Shown in pieces: positions 1 through 10,622 of a stretch of 64,000 nt of DNA. Position numbers and translations under genes: made by a program. The stretch lies in the NCBI GenBank assembly GCA_004431415.1, contig QPMI01000502.1:124001-188000 (forward strand). Reading direction: 5' to 3'. Within the stretch, counting starts at the first letter, position 1. Every line of letters begins with the position of its first letter. Origin of the DNA: Cyanophora paradoxa. Its lineage: Eukaryota; Glaucocystophyceae; Cyanophorales; Cyanophoraceae. The notes beneath the pieces were generated by a model. That model was not told where the DNA came from and did not search any database. It worked only from the letters and a program-made list of their open reading frames with translations.

Positions 1-113
1 TTGGAGTTTTACTTTCTTAGTTGAGAGCTTCTTCTTTGCATCGTAAGTTAGTTTCGAATTCTTGCAATTGAGCGAGAACTTATTCTTTGCATTGTAACTT
101 TGATTTGAAGTTT

Positions 114-185
114 GAAGTTATTGCATTGTAGTAAAGATCTATTGAAGTGGAAGTTATTGCATTGTAATAAAGATCTATTGAAGTG
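114..185. repeat. 36-bp tandem duplication, two copies
   Basis: Two adjacent copies of a 36-base unit lie at 114-149 and 150-185. They differ at one position (G versus A). They sit in a low-GC stretch that contrasts with the GC-rich genes nearby. No function is visible. Confidence 0.9.
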
Positions 186-276
186 GAATTTGTGTGGAAT
201 CTGTCTACTGCAATTCCAGATCATCGGATCTCCGAGGCTCCTCCAACGTTAAGATATATATATCTAATGGAGAGGC

Positions 277-792
277 CTAGCTATAGGTCGTGCGCATGCT
301 GCGCCACGGCGACGGCGGCGCACGCGTGGGCGAATATGCATGCGCATGCGCACCCTGTTGCGCGCTGCAGGTGCACGTGATCACGCTGTCAGGCGCGATG
401 TGGCATGACGCAACGTCGCCACGAAGGCAGCAGCGCTCGAAAAGCTCGCCGAAATCCAAGAGCAGGTCGGCCTTGAGGTTGCCTAGCTCGACCGCTATCT
501 TCTTCCGCTCATTCTCCACCTTCGTCCGTTGGCTCTCCGATTTCTTCAGCTCGTCTTCGGTGCTCCGCAGTTTGCTTCCGGCGGAACTGCTTCTCTGCTG
601 ATGCTCTTGCAGCTGCGCTGCGAACTGCATTCTGAGCCTTCCGGCTTCTTTACGCAGCTCCTCGCACTTGCTGGATCTAGCGAACTCGTCCTCGTGCTCG
701 TCGAAAAGATGCTGCACTAGAGCAGACCCGTGTGCGAAGGCGTGGAGGCGCCGACACTCATCGAGTGGGCATCGGTAGAGTAGCTTGGGCAT
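277..792 (-). CDS. small zinc-finger-like coiled-coil protein
   Basis: Unrecognised protein. The N-terminal 35 residues hold a C2H2-like pattern: Cys-x4-Cys followed by paired His separated by four residues (QHLFDEH). The spacing between the second Cys and the first His is about 14, slightly longer than the classical 12. Residues about 40-120 are a charged helix rich in Lys, Glu, Arg and Gln (for example STEDELKKSESQRTKVENE) and look like a coiled coil. The ATG at 792 is the first in frame and is followed at once by the Cys-containing segment. The last ~35 residues are low in complexity and may be past a real splice site or stop. Function unknown. It could be a nucleic-acid-binding or scaffold protein. 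Confidence 0.45.
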   Translation of the reverse strand: MPKLLYRCPLDECRRLHAFAHGSALVQHLFDEHEDEFARSSKCEELRKEAGRLRMQFAAQLQEHQQRSSSAGSKLRSTEDELKKSESQRTKVENERKKIAVELGNLKADLLLDFGELFERCCLRGDVASCHIAPDSVITCTCSAQQGAHAHAYSPTRAPPSPWRSMRTTYS

Positions 793-1010
793 GCCGTCGC
801 GTGTCGCGCGCTACTGCTGACGGTACCAGTCTGCTGCAGACTCACTGCGGAGGCCTGCTAGGCTAGCCATGCAGGCCAGCGAGTCAGTGGCAGCGAGTGC
901 CAGCGACGCGGCCGGGATTCGGTTCGTTTTTCTACAGGCTACAGCTGATCATGAGCATGTGCACGTGCGCATATACGTACCCGGGCTATTTTTTCCGTAG
1001 GCCTAAGTTC

Positions 1011-3495
1011 CTAGGAGCCTCTAACTGGCGAGTGGCCGGCGGCACTGGCCGCGTACGCCTCTAATAATATTATTGCAGAGCCCAAGTGGTGTTTCTGAAC
1101 GAGAGTAGCCTTGTGCATGTGATCCCTGCTCCATCTCCCCGGGCCGCCCCACGTTGCCTCAGGTAAAGGCATCGATATTGACGCCGACACTCCTCCTGGG
1201 ACGCTATCTTCGAATTCGAAGGGCGAAGGGGCCTCACTTCTTGCCGGAGCTGTAGTAGGGGTTGGTCGCCGGTTCTGCGGGATCGGCGGGCGTGAGACGA
1301 GCGCGGCGCGACACGTTGTGGGGAGGCGGGCGGGGCCGCACGCGTGGCCGGCTGCGAGTCTGCGGGCCCCGGCGTCACGAACGGGGAGGCGGGGCGAGGG
1401 GTTGCGGGGCGGCGGCTCACAGGCGACGGCAGTGAATGTCGGCTCCGCCGTTGCAGAGGTGTACCCCGGCGGCGAGTACGCGATGGCGCCCGGGGGCGCG
1501 TACGCTGCTGCTCCGGCCTGGGGGTACGCTGCCGCGCCGCCCTGGGCGTACGCGGCGGTCGCCGGGGGTTGCAGCGGGGCGCCACCGGCCTGGGGGTACG
1601 GGGTGGCGACGGCGGGGGCGTAGCCGCCGGCGGCGGTCGGGGGGTAGCCGTAGCCGGCCGGGGGCGCGTAGGAGACGGCGGAGGTTGCGGGGGCGTAGCC
1701 CTGCGGGGGAGGGGCGGGGTAGCCGATGGCGGTGCCCGGGGCGGGGCCCGGGCCCGGGGGCGGGGCGGCGGGGAAGGGGAGGGAGCCCGGGGCGCCCATC
1801 TGGGCGTAGGCGCCGGGCTTCTGAAGCTTCTTCTGGCGCAGGACGTAGGCCAGGATGCCGCACGGGCACGCCAGCAGCACGCAGCCCACGACGAGCAGGC
1901 CCGCCCCGATCCCTGCCCCCGCCTCAGAGCCCGCGCGCGGGCTGGGCGTCGCGCGGTCGAGCGCACCGAGCTTCTGGGCCGTCGTGAGGCCGAACCACAG
2001 GCTCTGCGCGGGCGGGCGGGCGGCGGGCGGGGCCTCGGCGGGGGGCGGGGCGGGGCGGGGCGGGGCGAGGGGGCGGGGGCGGGGCGGGGGCGCACGCCGC
2101 CGGTGAGGCGCCAGGCGACGACGAAGGGGTCGCGCTCGGAGCGGACCTCGAGGGGCATGCCGGGGTCCAGCGTCGCGTACGCCGCCGGGAAGGACGGCAT
2201 CGGCGCCGTCCACCGCTCCGGGTTCGACCCGAAGCACGCCGGGCCCGACGCGGCCGCCGTGAAGGCGGCCCCGGGGACGCCCCCGTCCGAGACCTTCAGG
2301 CAGTACGCCGTCGCCAGCATCGCCCGCTGGCACCGCCCGTTCACCCACTTGTACCCCGCCCCCTTGTTCTCGCAGACTGCCCCCCCGCGTCAGGCCGGCG
2401 GGGCGGGGCGGCGGGGCGGGGCGGGGCGGGGCGGGGCGCGCTGTAGGAGCAGGAGGTGGAGGAGGAGGACCAGCCGATGTTGTCGCACGAGTGCGTCTTC
2501 CCCGAGCGCCTGCACCGCCCCGGGGCTCGCGCGGCGGCGGCGGGGGGCAGGGGGAGGGCACGGGCGCGCGCACGTGTAGGTGAGGCTGGCGCGGGAGACC
2601 TCCTCGACGTTCACGGGGCGGATCGTCATCGAGGGGTACGGCGTCGACGGCTGCCGCCGCCACGTCGGGCATGGGGCGGGGGGCGGGGCGCGGGGGCGGC
2701 GGACCGGGGGCAGGGTGCTGCCGGGGGCGGGCCCGGCGGCGACGGAGATGGTGCAGGACATGGGGTTCGCGCAGGAGCCGCTCGACCTGCCGGAGGGCGC
2801 GGGGGGCGCTCGGGGCGGGCGGGGGCGCCGTGCGCGTGCGGGGAGGCGGGGGCGCACTCCAGGAGGAGTTGCTGGCTCCCGAGGACGCTGCCGGCCGCCA
2901 CGCGGTAGCGCAGGTGCGCGTAGTCCACCTTGATCTCCCCGTCCCCGTCCGCCGCCCGCATCGCCGCCGCGTCCGAGTTCTGCCCCCGGCCGCCCCTTCG
3001 CCCCGGCGAGCGCGGCGCGGGGCGGGTGGCGGGCCGGCGGCGCGGCGGGGCCCGCACGTCGGTGAGCGGGCTGGCGGCGACGCCGGAGTGCTGCGGGCCG
3101 GAGAAGGAGAAGGCGGCCGCGGCGAAGGCGGCGCGGTGGGTCGACTCCCACTCCGCCACAGCGACGTTCTGCGGGGCGCCGGCGGGTCAGGAAGCGGCGG
3201 AGAGCGAGGCGAGGATCGGACGCACATATGCCGCGATGTCGGCGCTCCGGCCATCTTGCGTCGCAGAGACCAGGAAGTAGATGCCGCCGCAAATCGCCGC
3301 TGCGCGCCGTGAGCTGCGCCGGCCGCCAGCGGACGCTTCCGTGCGGAGTCCGCACCTGGACCACCAACGAGGAAGAGGCAGATTACCGTGCAGACGCACC
3401 GCCCCAGCCGCTGCGAAGCGCGACCGTTGACAAGATTGGCGGCCAAGGTTCGAAAGGCGCGCCCAGACGGATCTAACGGATGGCATCCTAGGCAT
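1011..3495 (-). CDS. probable membrane protein with Cys-containing lumenal region and Pro/Tyr/Gly/Ala-rich tail
   Basis: Spliced gene read from short exons; the family is not recognised. Exon pieces in order include a hydrophobic segment (GGIYFLVSA), then ADIAAY joined to NVAVAEWESTHRAAF across a ~57 bp intron with a GTGCGT donor and a CTGAC branch motif near 3190-3235. Several Cys-containing exons follow (KTHSCDNIGW near 2480; NGRCQRAMLATAYCLKVSDGG near 2290-2340). A clear transmembrane helix (AGLLVVGCVLLACPCGILAYVL, about 1850-1920) is followed by basic residues and a long tail of PxGY, AAYAP and PQAG repeats. The tail resembles cytoplasmic low-complexity tails of single-pass proteins. The exact C terminus is uncertain: the stop at 1011 is in frame with the last coding-like stretch, but an intron near 1400 is possible. 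Confidence 0.5.
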
Positions 3496-3789
3496 CTAGA
3501 GATGATGGGCCGGCCGGGCTCGGAGCGCTCCGCGTAACCGTGGAAGCCCGTCGACGCCAAACTCCGGTGGATCGCGCCTAAAGCTTGCAGCTCACAGCCA
3601 AAAGCAACCAGCGCACCTCGCACGGCTCGCAGAGGCCGCCGCGGCCCTTCCCGGCGCCTTTGGCCATTTCGTGTCGAGCTGGAGTCCGGGTTCGATACCG
3701 GCCGGGCACACAAGTCGACCGTCGCAGCTCAAACGCCACAGAGGAGGCGCGCACGGAACCGTCGGACCGGCAAGGCGGATCCGGGGACG

Positions 3790-6700
3790 ATGGCGGGCTT
3801 CTCGGCGAACCCGCGCAAGCGCCGGCCCGCCCTCGGCCTGGCGGCGCTCCTGGCCCTCTCGCTGTGCTGCGCCGCGTTCGCGGAGAGCGGCAACGATGAA
3901 GACGAGCAGGAGGTCGTGATCCACGTCATGTCGCACAGGCGCGTTTCGTACGAATGCAGATTGCACGACGTCGTGGACCCGTCTAGATCCGCCGCGGCTG
4001 ACGCGCCCCCTCCCCCTCTGCAGCCACGATGACGTCGGCTGGCTGCGTACGCCTGACGAGTATTACGGTACGTACGCGTAGCGGGCTGCGCCGGCGGCTC
4101 GTCTCGCGCGGTCGATTGGCTTGCCGACGGCCCCCCGCCCTCCGAGCGCAGAGCAGGAGGTTCAGTACATCCTCGACTCGGTCACCGAGTGCGACCCCGA
4201 CCGCTTCCGCGGCGCCGGCGCGAACCGGCGGCCCAGACCGCCGACCGCGCTTGCCCCGCGCGCGCCCGCCGCGCAGGCAGCTCCTGGCGAACAAGGAGCG
4301 CAAGTACATCCAGGTCGAAGTGTGAGCGCCGCGCCGCGCAGCGCCGCGGACGCGCGCCGAGCGGGGCCCGAGCCGCGGGGGGGCGGCAGGGCGTTCTTCC
4401 GGCGCTGGTGGGAGGAGCAGGGGCCGGAGCGGCGGGAGCAGTTCGCGGGGCTCGTCCGCGAGGGCCGCGTCGAGTTCGTCCTCGGGGGTACGCGAGCACC
4501 CCGCCCCTCCCGGCCCCTCTCCGACCGACCTCCTCCCCCCGCCAGGCTGGGTCATGCCCGACGAGGCGACCACGTACGGTGCGGGCGCCCCGGGGCGGGG
4601 CGAGGGGCAGGGCCCCGCCTCACGCCGGGGCGGGGCGGGGCAGGGCCGCACCTGATCGACACGCTGACGTACGGGCACGCGTTCCTGCGGGAGACCTTCG
4701 GCGTCGTGCCGCGGCACGCCTGGCACATCGACCCCTTCGGCGCCTCCCTCGGCGTCGCCGCCCTCTACGCCGCCGCCGGCTTCGGCCGCGGCTTCGTCAT
4801 CAACCGCATCGACTTCCGCCAGAAGGAGCAGTGGGCCGCCCGCCGCCAGCTCCAGTTCCTCTGGCGCACCGACCCCGCCCACGCCGCCTCGCCCTCCGGC
4901 CCCGCCGACGCCGGCGCCTCCGACGGAACCGTCTTCGCGCACCTCCTCGACTCGCACTGCGCGTCCCCCGCGCTCACCCCCGAAGCCTCCCCCTTCTTCC
5001 TTGACCGGCCGCCGCAGACTGCACCCCGGAGGGATTCGAGTGGGAGCACGGGGTCAACCAGAACGTGCGCGCGCCCCCACCCCGCCCCCATCGCTGAAGC
5101 GGGACCGAGGGCGGGGCGGGCAGGTGATGGGGGGCGGGGCGGGCAACGGGGACGGGGACACGCCGATCGTCGTGAAGGCGCCGTCGGCCTTCAGCGCGGC
5201 GAACGCGGCGGAGCGGGCGGAGGCGTTCGTGGCCCTCGCGCGGGCCCGGGCCGCCTCGTACCGCACCCCGCACATCCTCATCCCCTTCGGCTGCGACTTC
5301 AGCTTCCAGAACGCCCTCATGAAGTACAAGGCGCGCCCCGGCCCCCGCGCCCCGCCCCCCCTTCCCGCCCCTTCAGCACTGACGCGCCGGCCCGCGCAGA
5401 ACATGGACCGGGTGAGTCCTCCATCCCTCCCCCGCCCCCTCCCCTCCACGCATTCGGGCTTAGATCTGACGCGGTGGCAGCTGATCAAGCACATCAACGA
5501 GAACAGCGCCAGCCTGCGGGCCCGCGCCCAGTACTCCGTCCGCCCCCACTCCGATCCGCCTCGCCGCTCTCGCGTACCCCCCGCCTGATGCGGGCCCGGG
5601 CAGACGCTGAGCGACTTCTTCGACGCTGTGCACGCCTGGCGGCCCCCCGCGCCCACCCCGGCCCCCGCCCCGGCCCCGCCCCCGGAGCCGGAGCCGGAGC
5701 CGGCGCCGGCGCCCCCCGCGGGGGTTTCGGACGCCCGCGGCGGGCGCCCGGCCTTCCCCTCGCCGGCCGAGCCGAGGACCCCCTCCGACATTTTCCCCAC
5801 CCTCACCGGTGGCCCCGCGCCCCGGGCGTGATCCACGCGCGCCACCACTCACGCACCCCCCCCCGCAGACCAAGACTTCTACCCCTACGCCGACGGCCCC
5901 GCCGCCTACTGGACGGGTGCGCGCGGGGCCCAATCAGGATGATATTATTTATTTTATTCCGTACCCCTCAAAGGGCGGCAGGCTACTTCGCTAGCCACGG
6001 GGCGCTCAAGGCGCTCGTCCGCAAGGCCGGAGCCGTCCAGCGCGCCGCCGAGGTACCCCCCTCCCTTTCCCCCCCCCTCTTTTTGGATGAATCTAGCGGG
6101 GTGCGTGCAGGGCCTCTTCGTGCTGGCGACGTGGGCAAAGGGATACACGGGGGAGGCCCCCGAGCGCATCGCCGCGGACCGCGAGGCGGGGTACCGCCTC
6201 CTCGACTTCGGCCGCGACGCGATCGCCACCGCCCAGGCACGCCCGTACCCCCTCCCATCCGACCCCCCCCTCGCTCAAGGGCCCCCAGCACCACGACGGC
6301 GTCACGGGCACCTCGATGGCCCGCGTCGTCGACGTGCGCCCTGTATCCCCGGCCCACCATCCTTCTCCCCCCGAGCGCCCCCGCAGGACTACAAGACGCG
6401 CCTGTGGAAGGGCATCGCATCCGCCAAGGAGGTACCCCCCCCCCCCCCCCGCCTTCACCCCTCCCTCGCACTGGGCCTCTCTGAGGGCGGGCAGGTGGCG
6501 AACGAGGGGCTGGCGCACCTGTGGGCGCTCCTCGCGCGGGACGAGGCCCCGCCCGCCGCCCCCGCCCGTGCGCCCCGCCCCCGCCGCCCGCGCCGGCCTC
6601 CCCGAGCGCTCCCCGCAGGGGCCCTCGCCTTCTTCGACACGCTCGACGCCGCCGCCGCCGAGCTGCCCTCCCCGCCCCGGCCTCCGTCCCCGCCGCCCCC

Positions 6701-8964
6701 GCCCCGCCCCCCTCCTCGCCGCCGCCGCGGCACCCGCGAAGGCCCTCCGCGGGAAGGGGCCCGCCAAGGGCGGGGCCCCGGCGCACGCGGCCAATGCGGG
6801 CCCCGTGCCGGGCGTGCCCATCGTCGTGTACAACTCTCTCGCCCACGCCCGTACCGCCGTCGTCGAGGCTCGTACCCCGCTCCCTTCCCCCCGATCCCCC
6901 TCTGATCCCCCCCTCAGGTAAAGCTGGCGCGGGCGGACGTGGCTGGGGTGCTGGACGCGGCGGGCAAGGCCGTCCCCTGGCAGCTCTCCCGCGACCCCTT
7001 CGCCGCCCCCGTGCGCCCTACCCCCGAACTCTCTCGCGCCGTGCACCCTTCTGACGCCGCGCAGGGGGCGCCGGCGTTCCGGCTGCACTTCCTGGCGCGG
7101 GATGTGGCGCCGCTGGGGTACGAGACGCACTTCGCGACCTTCGGGGGCAGCGCGGGCCCGACGCCCCACGAGCCCGTACCCCGCGGGGCGGCCCCCTTCG
7201 AGATCAAGGGCGACCGCGTCCGGTCCGCCCCTTCCCCTCTCTCCGGGGAGCCTCTGCCCCGCCCACGCCGCCCCGCCCCGCGCAGGGTGACGTTCGACCC
7301 GCGCACGGGCCTCTCCTCCGAGCTGCGCCGCGACGGGCTCCAGTTCTGCCTCGGGTTCCGCCAGGTGCGCGCCACCCGCCTCCCCCCGCCCCGCCCCCGC
7401 CCACGCCCCTCGCCGCAGGAGTTCGTGGCGTTCGTCGCCACGGAGGACCGCCAGCAGCCGTCCGGTGCTCCCCTCTCTGCCCCTCCCCGCCCCCGCTCCG
7501 CGCCCCTGACGCGCCGCAGGGGCCTACATCTTCCGCCCCGGCTCGCCGCGCCCGGAGCGGCTGCCCGGCCCGCCCCGCCTCCTCCGCATGCGGGGCCCCC
7601 TCCTCGACGAGGTCGTCCAGGCGAGCCGTACCCCCGCTCTCCGCGCTGATTCCCCCCCTTTCCTCCCCCCCCTCCAACTTCTTCCCCCCTCGTCCGCAGA
7701 TCTGGCCGGCCCCGTACGGGATTGTGCAGGCGACGCGCGTGTACCGGGGGGTACCCGAGACCGCTGTTGAGCTCGAGGCGCTCATTCCTCCCCCGCCCCC
7801 GGATGCCGAGGTGCCTTTCCCCCCCCACCTTCTCCCGACCCGCGTACCCCCCCGACGCCGGCGGCAGGTGGTGACGCGCATTGCGACGGACGACGGCGCG
7901 GGCGGCCACTGCGGCCCCGTCGACTCCCGAGACGTGCACCCGTACCTCCCCCCCCCCGAGACCCGCGCGCCCTCATCCTTTTTTCGGCGCAGTCGTTCGA
8001 GACGGACGCGAACGGGCTGCGGATGGTGCGGCGGCGGCGGAACGTGTCGCCGGTGTACCCCACTGCCCCGGGGGAGGCGGCGAAGGCCGCGGGGGCGGGC
8101 ATCGGCGGCCGCCCCGGCGACGCTGACGCCGGCGTCTCCGTCGCCGGTCCGCCCCCGTACCCCCGCCCCTCCCCCGTCCGCCTGACTCCCCCCCGCAGGG
8201 AACTTCTACCCGGCGACGGTGCGGGCGGGGATCCGGGACGAGCACGTGGAGCTCTCGCTGCTGACGCGCCGCGCGGTGGCGGCCGCCTCGCTCGCCCCGG
8301 GGGCCCTCGAGGCCCTCGTCGCCCGCCGCCTCGCCCGCGACGACTTCCGCGGCGTCCAGGAGCCCCTCAACGACACCGCGTCCGCCCCCGCCGCACTCAC
8401 TGTCCTCGCTTGTCCGCCTCCTCTTACGGCTCTCTTCTGCCGCAGGCCCGTGCACACGCGGCAGTGGGTGCTGGCCGAGCCGACGGGCGCCTCGCCCCTC
8501 GCGGTGGAGCGGGCGGCGCTGGCGCTGGAGTACCCCCTGCTGGCGCGCTTCGGGCCCGGGGTGCCGGACGTGAAGAGCTACGCCGAGCGGCACCTCGCCT
8601 CGCTCTCCTTCCGGGGCGCCCTCGCCCGGGCCCTGCCCCCGGCCCTCCACCTCCTCTCCTTCCACGCCGCCGCCCCGCAGCGCCCCCGGGCCCCCGGCGA
8701 GGCGCCCCGCGGCTGGCAGGCGGCCGTGCGCGTGCAGCACCTGGCGCCGCGGGGCGCGCCGGGGGGCCCGTCGCGGTGGACGTGGCGGCGCTGCTGCGCT
8801 CGCCGCTGCTGCCGCCCGTCGCCGAGGTGCGCGAGGCGGGGCTCACCCTCGCCGCCCCCGCGGGGCCGGCGGGGGCCGTCGGAGGTCCCGTCGACGTGCA
8901 CCCGGGCGAGATCCGCTCCTTCCTCGTCACCTTCGCCCCCGCCGAGCTCGAGGGGGCCTACTAG
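3790..8964 (+). CDS. class II alpha-mannosidase (GH38, lysosomal/vacuolar type)
   Basis: A retaining glycoside hydrolase that removes alpha-linked mannose from N-glycans, expected in the vacuole or lysosome. The ATG at 3790 gives a basic, then hydrophobic signal peptide (LGLAALLALSLCCAAFA). Conserved GH38 motifs appear in order across many short exons: HSHDDVGWLRTPDEYY (metal-binding His/Asp, split by an intron at 3939-4023), FFRRWWEEQ, VEFVLGGWVMPDEATTYG, then AWHIDPFGAS near 4718-4745 with the nucleophile Asp codon at 4730-4732. DFYPYADGPAAYWTGYF, HHDGVTGTSMARVVD near 6288-6330, VYNSLAHAR and a C-terminal beta domain ending in HPGEIRSFLVTF follow. The stop is TAG at 8962-8964. The order and spacing are those of a complete family member. 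The first intron appears to use a GC donor, because only that junction restores the SHDD motif. Promoter: a short divergent spacer with the upstream membrane-protein gene. Confidence 0.9.
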
Positions 8965-9560
8965 GCTGTAGCTAGCCCGCCAAGTTTTGCAATTCAATTG
9001 CAACTGTCTCCGGCGAGCGATCCAATTTTTCAAAACGCGAAATTGTTACTTGATCATGACTCTGGAAAATGCGCATGCGAAATTCATTGAATAATGCATG
9101 CGCAGGCGTAAATAAGGCATGCGCAGCCTCTGCTCGTAGCAGGGGCCCGGTCATGACTTAAGCTTCATGGACCCGCGGCCGACTTACGCTTGATTATAAG
9201 CGCTAGCGCCAGCGCTAGCGCTAGCACTGCGCGGACTCATGATCATGCAAGGGCTAGCGCTGGGGGTGGCGCGGCGCGCGCCGAGCGCTAGCTCGAATTG
9301 CCGGGCGAGATCTTCCTTGCGGGCCCCGGGCCCTGCGCATGCAGCTGTGCACGTGGAGCGCTAGCTATATAGCTCGCGATCGGAGCTCGAGGCATGCATA
9401 TGGGGCGAACGTTAACGCGTACGTTAATTTATAACGTTAACGGCCGGGCCGCGCGCCCGGCGCCGGGCCGCGCGCGGGCGCTAGCGCTCTAGATCTGGGC
9501 CCAGGCCTGCAGCCGAGCGCGCGAGTTGGAGAGATCGCTGCGCCGGCGCTAGCGCTGTTG
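8965..9560. other. palindrome-rich intergenic spacer
   Basis: No convincing gene. The stretch 9190-9560 is packed with short self-complementary words, such as several copies of AGCGCTAGCGCT, AACGTTAACG, GAGCTATATAGCTC-like and GCGCGCGCC blocks. This could be a cluster of regulatory half-sites, a structured 3' region of the mannosidase transcript, or a decayed element. It does not fit any known family that I recognise. Confidence 0.6.
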
Positions 9561-9839
9561 AGCGACGCTCAGCGGGCACCTCCCGGGGGGGGGGGCGGGG
9601 CGGGGGGGGTACAGCCGCGGTGCGGGGTCACACGATTCAGGTCGCGGGACCTTCGAGCATCTCAGTCGCCGTCCGAGCAAGCGCAAGCACACCGCAGGCA
9701 AGTCAGCAGACCAGCGAGCCGCCGACGGAGCCCAAGACCGCATTCGCCTAGGCTCCGCCGCACCCGAGGGATCACCCTGTGGCTCCAGGAGAATCCGCAT
9801 CGTTCGCCGACGTCATAAGCGGTTGTTAGGCACCCGCAA

Positions 9840-10622
9840 ATGCAGCCTCGGCTTGCTCAACTCGGTGAGCGTGCGCGCGCCCCGAGTGAGCATTCGCGAG
9901 GCTCAGTCTTGCCTCAGAGTCAAGTTCACATGTCTAGGTGGACCCAAGGCGGCGCTGATAAGCATTCCGGCGACGGCGCAACCGGCGAATTCGAACGGGC
10001 CAGCCGCGCACCTGCCGCGTCGCTGCAGCTGCTAACGTTGAAGAAGATCTGCGTTGAAGTGCATACTCATCTTCCCGATTGCTCCATTCCGCATCCTGTA
10101 AACGCATCCGAGCCGTGTCCAGCCACAGCTAGCGCTCCAGCCCCTGTCTGTGTCATCGCTGCGCTTACAGGTGCGCCGGTTGCTTCGGTAATGGCCTTAA
10201 GCTTGCCTTTCGCCCGACTCTATTTTCTGAGCTCCTCTATCACAGGAAAGCCCCGCATCGAGCAGCGAGCAGCTAGTGCCGAGCTCGAGCTCGAGATGTC
10301 CGCCCTCACGCGAACGCTCAGCTCGTCCTCTGGGCGCGCAACTGGCGGCGCTGGGAGAGGATTCGGATCGAGCTCGGAGTCCCCAAATAAAGCATATGCG
10401 AGCCACGCAGACAGTGGCCCTCGTTATATAAAATTGCTACCGTTCCGCTCGAGCTCCGGCTCGGCTGCGCATGCAGCCGACGTTGCCCCATTCTCGAAAT
10501 CGTCAAGCGCTTTAACAGATCATTCCGGCGACTCAGGACACGCGGGTGCGTTTTACATCAATATTTTATGTTGCAATATTTTACATCGCATATGTGCGGT
10601 TGCTATTTGCGCCGGAAGCTAA
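9840..10622 (+). CDS. doubtful hypothetical protein
   Basis: An uninterrupted 260-codon reading frame in DNA of only moderate GC, where stops should be more frequent than in the GC-rich genes. It is rich in Ser, Ala, Pro and Arg, with a short hydrophobic patch (PFARLYFLSSS). No domain is recognised. It may be a real small gene, the 5' exons of the WD40 gene downstream, or chance. Confidence 0.2.
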   Translation: MQPRLAQLGERARAPSEHSRGSVLPQSQVHMSRWTQGGADKHSGDGATGEFERASRAPAASLQLLTLKKICVEVHTHLPDCSIPHPVNASEPCPATASAPAPVCVIAALTGAPVASVMALSLPFARLYFLSSSITGKPRIEQRAASAELELEMSALTRTLSSSSGRATGGAGRGFGSSSESPNKAYASHADSGPRYIKLLPFRSSSGSAAHAADVAPFSKSSSALTDHSGDSGHAGAFYINILCCNILHRICAVAICAGS

